A stretch of DNA of 33,215 nucleotides, taken from Acidobacteriota bacterium (lineage in GTDB: Bacteria; Acidobacteriota; Terriglobia; Terriglobales; SCQP01). Positions 1 to 5,072 of the stretch are shown piece after piece (positions within the stretch are counted from its first letter, which is position 1; the number at the start of each line of letters is the position of its first letter). Position numbers and translations under genes: made by a program. The stretch is taken from the NCBI GenBank assembly GCA_021789895.1, contig JAJYIU010000012.1, positions 1-33,215 on the forward strand, written 5' to 3'. The notes under the pieces were generated by a model. The model was not told the DNA's origin. It was given only the letters and a program-made list of their open reading frames with translations, and ran no database searches.

Positions 1-693
1 CCTGCCGCCGTTGTCGCCTTTTCCGTCCCATTGCCATGCGCGCATTCTACTCACTCACACCCCTCCTCGCGCAAACCTTTTTTAGATCCGTATCCAGACT
101 TTCACCACAGGCTGCTAGACAAGTTCCTGGTCGAAGTCGAGAAGTTGGAAAAAGGTCGAAGGATTACTGAGCGTGACCATCAACTCCTCCGAAGTAGCAC
201 ATTGGCCCATGAAGAATTGATGAAACTCACCCTCGGAGATGATGCAGCTTTAACAGAAGAAACCATTATCGAAACATTGGAGCGCGTAACCTCGGAGATT
301 AAGCGCGAGGAAGCCACGAAAGTTGCGGCTGAAGTATTGGCGCACCAAAACACTCAGCAAGAACTCAATTCTGAGAGTGAGAAGCGGAGCCGGCTGCAGG
401 AGCGGCTTTATTGGAAGTGTGACAAATCTGCCCATAGAATCGCGGTATCCATTGGTATAGCCATCACGGTTTTGCTCATCGTCGGATTGGTTGCCGGAAT
501 CGGGTTCAAAACCATGAACCAGTTGCTTGGATGGGTTTTGATCGCCGGAACCGCTTTCTGCCTAGTGTTCACGGTTGCCAATTTTCTCTTTGGGACAACT
601 GTTAAAGGTGTGTTGGAGAAACTGCATGGGTATCTACTTAAGAAATTCCTGGCGCAGGAATCGAGTGTTACAGGCGTAGTTCTTGAGCAATGA
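1..693 (+). CDS. Hypothetical membrane protein, probably missing its N-terminus
   Basis: The frame is open from the left edge. The first possible start is a TTG at 31, and no in-frame ATG occurs until about residue 64, so the true start may lie outside the window. The N-terminal two thirds is charged and helical, with a Glu/Lys-rich, coiled-coil-like stretch at roughly residues 75-125 counted from the TTG. Two hydrophobic segments follow, near residues 138-160 and 165-190, and then a short basic C-terminal tail. This suggests a cytoplasmic domain anchored by a C-terminal membrane hairpin. I do not recognise the family. Codon use and GC are visibly less biased than in genes further right, which fits an accessory region. 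The next feature, 20 bp downstream, is the start of a broken Schlafen/AlbA_2-type gene. Confidence 0.6.
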   Translation, partial: PAAVVAFSVPLPCAHSTHSHPSSRKPFLDPYPDFHHRLLDKFLVEVEKLEKGRRITERDHQLLRSSTLAHEELMKLTLGDDAALTEETIIETLERVTSEIKREEATKVAAEVLAHQNTQQELNSESEKRSRLQERLYWKCDKSAHRIAVSIGIAITVLLIVGLVAGIGFKTMNQLLGWVLIAGTAFCLVFTVANFLFGTTVKGVLEKLHGYLLKKFLAQESSVTGVVLEQ

Positions 694-712
694 TGGGAGC
701 CGCAGGTTGAAC

Positions 713-775
713 ATGCCTACCACTCCAGACCAAATCGACCTCTGGCGCGCTACACCGAAAGAGCACCAGCAGCTA
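713..775 (+). pseudogene. N-terminal fragment of a Schlafen/AlbA_2-type ATP-binding protein gene, cut off by a repeat array
   Basis: An ATG at 713 opens a peptide of about 21 residues beginning MPTTPDQIDLW and ending in a KEHQQL motif. From memory, this matches the start of AlbA_2 (divergent AAA-4, Schlafen-like) proteins, where EHxxLEFKEA normally follows immediately. Here the frame runs into the GGGGACGTCC/GAAAACTG repeat array at the point where that conserved block should begin. After this only repeat-encoded Gly/Asn/Trp/Lys residues are read. No continuation of the gene is recognisable on the far side of the transposase. The simplest reading is that the element inserted into or replaced the gene, leaving only its first codons. 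The short length limits certainty about the family. Confidence 0.45.
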
Positions 776-784
776 GGGAAAATT

Positions 785-1047
785 GGGGACGTCCTGGAAA
801 ACTGGGGGGGAAAACTGGGGACGTCCTGGGGAAAACTGGGGACGTCCTGGGAAAACTGGGGAAAACTGGGGAAAACTGGGGAAAACTGGGGACGTCCTGG
901 GGAAAACTGGGAAAACTGGGGACGTCCTGGAAAACTGGTGGAAAACTGGGAAAACTGGGGACGTCCTGGGAAAACTGGGGACGTCCTGGGGTTAACGGGT
1001 TTTCGGGAAAACTGGGGACGTCCTGGGGAAAACTGGGGACGTCCTGG
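785..1047. repeat. REP-type tandem array: nine GGGGACGTCCTGG units with GAAAACTG spacers
   Basis: GGGGACGTCCTGG is present at 785, 817, 838, 888, 918, 957, 977, 1014 and 1035. The spacers are built from a short unit close to GGAAAACTGG. Four exact copies of a 10-bp unit run from 851 to 890. The core GGACGTCC is self-complementary. The unit GTTAACGGGTTTTC follows the copies at 977 and 1035, so a 28-bp block is repeated at an exact 58-bp interval. The array lies next to the 3' end of a RAYT gene. RAYT transposases are known to be associated with such REP sequences. Long open frames across the array are a by-product of the repeats. Confidence 0.9.
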
Positions 1048-1062
1048 GGTTAACGGGTTTTC
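1035..1062 (+). repeat. Left REP-like end flanking the RAYT gene
   Basis: This 28-bp block consists of GGGGACGTCCTGGG followed by GTTAACGGGTTTTC. It is repeated exactly at 977-1004. It touches the stop codon of the transposase, which is read from the other strand. An inverted, slightly diverged copy lies at the opposite end of the transposase gene (1818-1846). The pair therefore looks like the two recognised ends of a REP/RAYT unit. Confidence 0.75.
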
Positions 1063-1765
1063 AGCGAAATAGCGTGAGCTGTTGTTGCTCATCTTCCGCC
1101 TTGGCTTGATTCGGAGCCTTCTTCTTCGGGCGGCCGGGACGCCATTGCCGGCCCGTGCGTTCCCGCATCTCCTCCACGAACCGCTCGTCGCCGAAGGGCC
1201 GACTTGCATACGTACAACTCCGTAGCTCATCGGCCCCCATCTCACTCTGGCCGAGGACCGCCGCCCATTCCGCTGGGCCGGCTCGCTCCCACCACTCCAT
1301 CTCCAGCAAGTGGTCCAAATCTTGCCCGTTTATATGCGCCCGCGCGCTCGACCAGCGGTAGTCCGCAGCGCTCTCCACCATCCGGGCGCGAACCGGGTTG
1401 CGCTCCACATACGCCAAGGCCCGCCAAAGGTGGATCGGGCCCAGCGCGCAGGAGAAAAACCGATTCTGCCACAAGTGCCCGCTATGCGCCCAGCGCGCAT
1501 TGGAGTATTGGGCGTAGCGGCCGTGAATCCGGCTCAGGCTGATCGCCAAGGCATCGGCCTTCAACGGAAGAATCACCAGGTGCTGGTGGTTGCTCATCAA
1601 GCACCAGCCCAACAGCCGGGCATGTTCCGGATCGAGGTGCTGGCGCAGCAGACTGATGTAGGTTCGCCGATCCTCGTCATCGAGGAAGACTTCGCAGCGA
1701 TCCACGCCGCGCTGTGTCACGTGATAGGGAATCCCGGCGACCACGCATCGATTTCGGCGGGGCAT
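1061..1765 (-). CDS. REP-associated tyrosine transposase (RAYT, IS200-like Y1 family)
   Basis: This is a single-strand-acting Y1 transposase that would bind and cleave REP hairpins. Counting from the ATG at 1765, the YHVTQRG motif is at residues 14-20 and the metal-binding HUH motif (NHQH) at 59-62. The catalytic tyrosine lies in GRYAQYSN (Y84 or Y87), followed by a GHLWQNRF block and YVERNPVRARMV. The C-terminal extension is basic and Gln-rich. Length (234 aa) and motif order fit full-length RAYTs. In-frame starts also exist upstream (ATG at 1807, TTG at 1819). I prefer 1765 because MPRRNR is the usual family N-terminus. A small inverted repeat (GCCAC/GTGGC) sits directly before this start and may limit translation. 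The gene is enclosed by inverted REP-like sequences and appears intact. Confidence 0.88.
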   Translation of the reverse strand: MPRRNRCVVAGIPYHVTQRGVDRCEVFLDDEDRRTYISLLRQHLDPEHARLLGWCLMSNHQHLVILPLKADALAISLSRIHGRYAQYSNARWAHSGHLWQNRFFSCALGPIHLWRALAYVERNPVRARMVESAADYRWSSARAHINGQDLDHLLEMEWWERAGPAEWAAVLGQSEMGADELRSCTYASRPFGDERFVEEMRERTGRQWRPGRPKKKAPNQAKAEDEQQQLTLFR

Positions 1766-1817
1766 GCCACGATTGTGGCCCGGCCTGCGCCCAAATGCCA
1801 TCCCCATCTTCGGGTAC

Positions 1818-1846
1818 AAAAACCCGTTAATCTCAGGGACGTCCCC
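1818..1846 (-). repeat. Right REP-like end, inverted relative to the left copy
   Basis: Read on the minus strand, this is GGGGACGTCCCTGAG followed by ATTAACGGGTTTT. It matches the left REP at 1035-1062 apart from a small indel and a few substitutions. GGGACGTCCC is a perfect 10-bp palindrome here. The block overlaps the extreme 5' end of the longest possible transposase frame. Only one copy is present on this side, against nine related cores on the other. Confidence 0.75.
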
Positions 1847-2507
1847 GGTTTGCTCGAAATGAAAATAGCATCGGACTTCTTAATCGCGGACTGATCCCTG
1901 TCGGCTCGCCCTCTATTCAGTTTCTTATAATGCCCACGATCAGCATATGTATAGTTCATAATCCCAGCTCACGCCGTGGCCGTGGCCGTGGCCGGTTCGC
2001 ATAAATGCGGTTGTACTTTGCCGCCAGCCACCCGCACCGAGTGAATTTCGTCCAGCTTTTATGCGGGTTTTATGCCGGCGGCCCGCCGCCCGCATCCCGG
2101 TTGACTAGTCCGTTACCCTTTGCCGCCACTGGTAAAATCCCACCTCCATGCCGCCCTTGAAAAGCATTTAACTACTGTCCAATCAGCCACTTAGCCCTGA
2201 ACTCCCGCCGTCGCGCCGCCGCCCTCGTCCGCCCTCCCGCCCGCTCTCCATGATCGAAGTTTATAGGTTAGTTACTATCCCGCCGCAGGCCCTTCCGAAC
2301 CGCGCCTGCAAGCCATAGAAATCTAAGAGAAAATATTTATTGTGATAACGTTTTATTTTTAAAATGCATGTTTCAGCGATTTTCTTGTATTTAATATAGT
2401 ATCCATGCGCAAATTCTTGGATTCGCTTATTCTTCGCTAAAATAAGCGCATATACCCATGATGTCATTGGAGTTATTCGATAAAATCCGAGTTATTAAGT
2501 GCCATGC

Positions 2508-2513
2508 TATAAT
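2508..2513 (+). promoter_or_regulatory. Possible -10 element for the ATPase gene
   Basis: A perfect TATAAT lies about 130 bp upstream of the ATPase start, inside an AT-rich tract. No good -35 hexamer is present at the right distance. TTAAGTGCCAT (2495-2505) ends two bases before it, where a regulator could control the promoter. The same 11 bp occurs at 4540-4550. Confidence 0.4.
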
Positions 2514-2541
2514 GAGATTGTGGAGTCAGAAGACTCGAGCG

Positions 2542-2567
2542 CGGTGGGGGAATGGCTTCCCCCGCCG
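2542..2567 (+). promoter_or_regulatory. Strong hairpin in the ATPase leader
   Basis: An 11-bp stem with one G-U pair, CGGTGGGGGAA against TTCCCCCGCCG, closes a TGGC tetraloop. A smaller stem (GAGTC/GACTC, 2523-2536) comes just before it. Both lie between the putative promoter and the ribosome binding site. No T-run follows, so a simple intrinsic terminator is unlikely. An attenuator or protein-binding RNA element is possible. Confidence 0.45.
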
Positions 2568-2627
2568 GCGCGCGCTTGCATTGGCGTTGTCTGCGGCTGA
2601 TCGCGGTCGGCTTATAGCTCATCGCTC

Positions 2628-2641
2628 GAAGGAGTCCTTCT
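2628..2641 (+). promoter_or_regulatory. Ribosome binding site within an inverted repeat
   Basis: AAGGAG at 2629-2634 is seven bases from the ATG at 2642, one of the best Shine-Dalgarno sites in the window, and it fixes this start. It is embedded in GAAGGA-G-TCCTTC, so it could pair with the bases just after it and be partly hidden. Confidence 0.6.
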
Positions 2642-4456
2642 ATGTCTGCCACGCCCGTTTCCCCCTCGCCCGCTCCCCCCGCCACTCCGCCCGCTTCGTC
2701 GCAAGGCTGGCCGCCAACTCCGCCCGATCCCGCTGCCCCTTACGACCCGGCCGACCCCATGCCCTGGCTGCGCGATCCGGAATTGTTCGATCGCAATGGC
2801 CCTGATCTCTTCGACCAGGCCGATCCGCAAACCCTGCGCGCCGCTTTGGCCGGCTTCTTGGCCCCGCCGCCCGCGGACGAACCCGAGCCGGCGTCTCCCG
2901 AAAATCTGCTCGACTTGTTGGGCAAATATCAGGCCTTTCACGACGAAAATCGCCGCCCCTTCCTCCGCCTCCTGCTCGACCCATCCCCATCCCCGCCTGA
3001 GGCCGCCCCGCCCGCCGGTGCCGTCTCGCCCGCCTCGGCTTCGCCCGGCGCTCCTGCCTCGCCTGCCGCCGCCTCGCCCCTGCCCGCACTCTCCGCCGCC
3101 GATCGCGAACAAACCGCCGTCTTCCACGCCTTGCCGCTCGCGGAAGCCGCCCCGCTCCTGTCCCGTCTGCATTACCTCTCCGCCGGCGCGCTGCCACCCC
3201 AGCCTTTGCTCCGCCGCTCCCTGGCCTTGCTGCGCCTGGAGGCCCTCCAGCCCTCCGCCGAGCGTCCCGTCTTCAACCGCTTTGCCATCGTCAATGGCGT
3301 TGGCTGGCTCGATCTCTGCGACCGCCGCGGACGCGCCGTCGAGCTCGCCCCCGGCCGGTGGAGCGTTTATCAGAATCCCGCCCCCCTCTTCCTGCGCTCC
3401 CGCCATCAGCTCCCGCTCCCCTTCCCCCAGTGCTTCCTCCCCGACCCCGCGCAAAACGCCCGCCAGATTGACCGCCTCCGCCCCTTCCTGCCCGCTCTCT
3501 CCGCTCCCGATTGGCTCCTGCTCCTCGCCTGGCTCGCCGCCTGCTGCCTTCCCAGCTTCCCCCGCCCGCTGCTCTGCCTCCTCGGTCCTTCCGGCTCGGG
3601 TAAATCCACCCTCGCCCTCCTCCTCCGCCGCCTGCTCGACCCCAGCCGCCGTGAATCCCTCCCGCTCGCTTCCCCTGCCGCGCTATCCCAATCGCTCCAC
3701 GATTACGCCTTGCCCATCTTCGACCACCTCTCCCCTCTCGCCCCCGCCCAGCTCGATCGGCTCTGCCGCGCCGTCTCCGGCGATTCCCTCGCCGTCCCTC
3801 AGCCCGATGGAGATTTCCAGCTCTTCCCCTTCCGCCGCCCCATCGTTCTCGCCGCCCGTGAACTCCCCTCCCATGCCCCCGAATTCCTCGACCGCGCCCT
3901 CATCCTCCCGCTCCCGCCCCCCGGCCCTGATCGCCTCTTTATCGAAGACGCCTATTGGACTAACTTCTATTTCCTCCGCCCCCGCCTGCTCGGCGCCCTG
4001 CTCGATCTGGTCTGCCAGGCCCTGCCCCATTACCAGGCCCGGGCTCAAAAAAATTCGGAAGCCCTTGCCCATGCCCAAACCGTCCCCTCGCTTCCGCCCG
4101 CCCTCGCCCGCTGGCCCGCCTTCGCCGCCTGGGGTGCTGCGGTCGCGGCCGTCCTCGAGCTTCCTCCCGACGCCTTCCCCTCCGCCTTCGCCGCCCAGGC
4201 CGCGCGCGTGCGCGACTCCCTGCTGGAAGTAGAGCCGCTCGTGGATTCCCTGCTCGCCCTCCTCGCCCGCCAGCCCCGTTGGCAGGGCGCCGCCGAAGAC
4301 CTCCTCGCCGCCCTCGATGCCCCCGCCTCCCGCTCGGCCGTCATCGCTCTCGGCATCCAGCTCCGCCGCTTGCAGCCGATCTTCGCCGCCTGCGGCGTCC
4401 GCCTCGGCTTTTCCCGGAATAATGGCAAGCGCTTAATCAGCCTCGAAATGCAATGA
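2642..4456 (+). CDS. Primase-helicase-type ATPase from a mobile element
   Basis: This 604-residue protein has a Pro/Ala-rich N-terminal third (about residues 1-150). A region resembling the pre-ATPase domain of phage and integrative-element replication ATPases follows (VNGVGWLDL and a PLPFP motif). The P-loop is GPSGSGKST at 315-323. A Walker B-like strand (LPIFDHL, D361) and an RRPIVLAARELP strand come next. EFLDRALILPLP then supplies a likely arginine finger. The family is related to D5/SF3-like helicases and usually lies beside a primase-polymerase. No primase, integrase or other element gene is present here, so the gene looks isolated. Coding-strand composition is extremely pyrimidine-rich compared with neighbours, suggesting separate ancestry. 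The start is fixed by AAGGAG. Iteron-like repeats follow directly after the stop codon. Helicase activity is inferred from family resemblance only. Confidence 0.65.
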   Translation: MSATPVSPSPAPPATPPASSQGWPPTPPDPAAPYDPADPMPWLRDPELFDRNGPDLFDQADPQTLRAALAGFLAPPPADEPEPASPENLLDLLGKYQAFHDENRRPFLRLLLDPSPSPPEAAPPAGAVSPASASPGAPASPAAASPLPALSAADREQTAVFHALPLAEAAPLLSRLHYLSAGALPPQPLLRRSLALLRLEALQPSAERPVFNRFAIVNGVGWLDLCDRRGRAVELAPGRWSVYQNPAPLFLRSRHQLPLPFPQCFLPDPAQNARQIDRLRPFLPALSAPDWLLLLAWLAACCLPSFPRPLLCLLGPSGSGKSTLALLLRRLLDPSRRESLPLASPAALSQSLHDYALPIFDHLSPLAPAQLDRLCRAVSGDSLAVPQPDGDFQLFPFRRPIVLAARELPSHAPEFLDRALILPLPPPGPDRLFIEDAYWTNFYFLRPRLLGALLDLVCQALPHYQARAQKNSEALAHAQTVPSLPPALARWPAFAAWGAAVAAVLELPPDAFPSAFAAQAARVRDSLLEVEPLVDSLLALLARQPRWQGAAEDLLAALDAPASRSAVIALGIQLRRLQPIFAACGVRLGFSRNNGKRLISLEMQ

Positions 4457-4463
4457 GTCGCAA

Positions 4464-4602
4464 AAGGTCATCTCAAGGTCATCTTAGGGTCATCTCAAAA
4501 TGCAACATGGCACTAACTATGTATCTGAAAACTATGCCTTTAAGTGCCATAGGGTCATCTGTGCCATGTTTTTAGCTATACTGCGAACATTCAAATTTGA
4601 AT
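4464..4602. repeat. Iteron-like repeats and palindromes after the ATPase gene
   Basis: GGTCATCT occurs at 4466, 4477 and 4488, an exact 11-bp period close to one helical turn, with a fourth copy at 4553. ATGGCACT (4507-4514) and AGTGCCAT (4543-4550) form an inverted pair, and GTGCCAT recurs at 4561. A perfect 14-bp palindrome, ATTCAAATTTGAAT, lies at 4589-4602. TTAAGTGCCAT at 4540-4550 is identical to 2495-2505 upstream of the ATPase. The arrangement resembles replication-origin iterons or a cluster of operators. Its function is inference. Confidence 0.6.
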
Positions 4603-4622
4603 TGCGGCGTGTCTGGTGAAAA

Positions 4623-5063
4623 ATGCATAAATTGGGCCTCAAGACACTCGTTCCCTTCCTCGGTTTGCTATCCGCATCGGCGTTGGCTGGGCGGCCGCCG
4701 GGCGCCGCCCGGCCGGCAGGGCTGATCGCCCGGAGCAAGGCCAGTCTGGCCCGCAACCGCTCCCGCCAAAACGGCTCGTCCACGCGCCCGGCATCCGGCG
4801 CTCGCCGCGCCGCCGGACAAGCGGCGCTGGCGCAGCGGGGCTACGGTGCGTTGCCGGTCGGCTTCGAGCGCAACCAGGGGCAGGCGGCCGCGGGCGTGCT
4901 TTACCTCGCGCACCGGCCGGGTTTCACATATAACGGCGGACGCCGCGCCGAAGGCCGGCGCCGGCCACGCCCCGGGCGGCCATGTGCAGCCAGGCCGTGT
5001 ACGGTTGCATGCTTGGGCAGAAACCGGGCGCGCCGGATGGCGTTGCCTGCATCGGATCCATAA
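4623..5063 (+). pseudogene. Truncated SBBP-type secreted protein (lead domain only)
   Basis: The frame starts with a signal-peptide-like segment (residues 1-22, ending ASALAG), followed by an Arg/Ala-rich stretch. Residues 73-101 contain YGALPVGFERNQGQ and VLYLAHRPGFTYNGG. This matches the conserved opening of large acidobacterial SBBP/beta-propeller secreted proteins, normally LPLSFEANQGQ..VKFLARGPGY. Such proteins usually run well beyond 600 residues. Here recognisable sequence ends soon after and the frame dissolves into Arg/Pro-rich residues before stopping at 5063, ten bases before the next gene. No SBBP repeats are seen. I read it as a decayed or truncated gene, although a short secreted product cannot be excluded. 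Confidence 0.5.
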
Positions 5064-5072
5064 TGGAAAACC

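Larger units (their letters stand above)
1847..2641. other. Non-coding stretch with an AT-rich core between the RAYT unit and the ATPase gene
   Basis: I see no convincing gene in this stretch of about 795 bp. The first part contains a short CCGTGG tandem repeat (about 1975-1995) and GC-rich, gene-like debris that I cannot assign. From about 2320 to 2520 the composition becomes strongly AT-rich, unlike the rest of the window. An 8-bp stem, CGCTTATT/AATAAGCG, lies at 2424-2448. A perfect TATAAT is at 2508, preceded by the motif TTAAGTGCCAT, which recurs downstream of the ATPase. A minus-strand frame at 2261-2467 has low-complexity Lys/Tyr-rich content and no sign of being a gene. Confidence 0.6.

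Noticed and set aside
785-1062. Possible CRISPR array
   Set aside because: The repeated units are 10-28 bp, the spacers are themselves repeats rather than unique sequence, and no cas gene is present.
634-1245. Long open frames in several phases across the REP array (634-1245 minus, 683-1072 and 783-995 plus)
   Set aside because: They are made of repeat-encoded Gly/Asn/Trp/Lys/Thr or Pro/Gln/Phe/Ser runs; the repeats contain no stop codons in these phases. No start signals or family resemblance apart from the first 21 residues at 713.
2261-2467. Minus-strand 68-residue frame in the AT-rich region
   Set aside because: Composition follows the AT-rich DNA, no ribosome binding site or family resemblance is seen, and it overlaps a predicted stem.
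2612-3454. Minus-strand frames opposite the ATPase gene
   Set aside because: Gly/Arg/Glu-rich shadows of the pyrimidine-rich coding strand; the plus-strand frame has the P-loop and a strong ribosome binding site.
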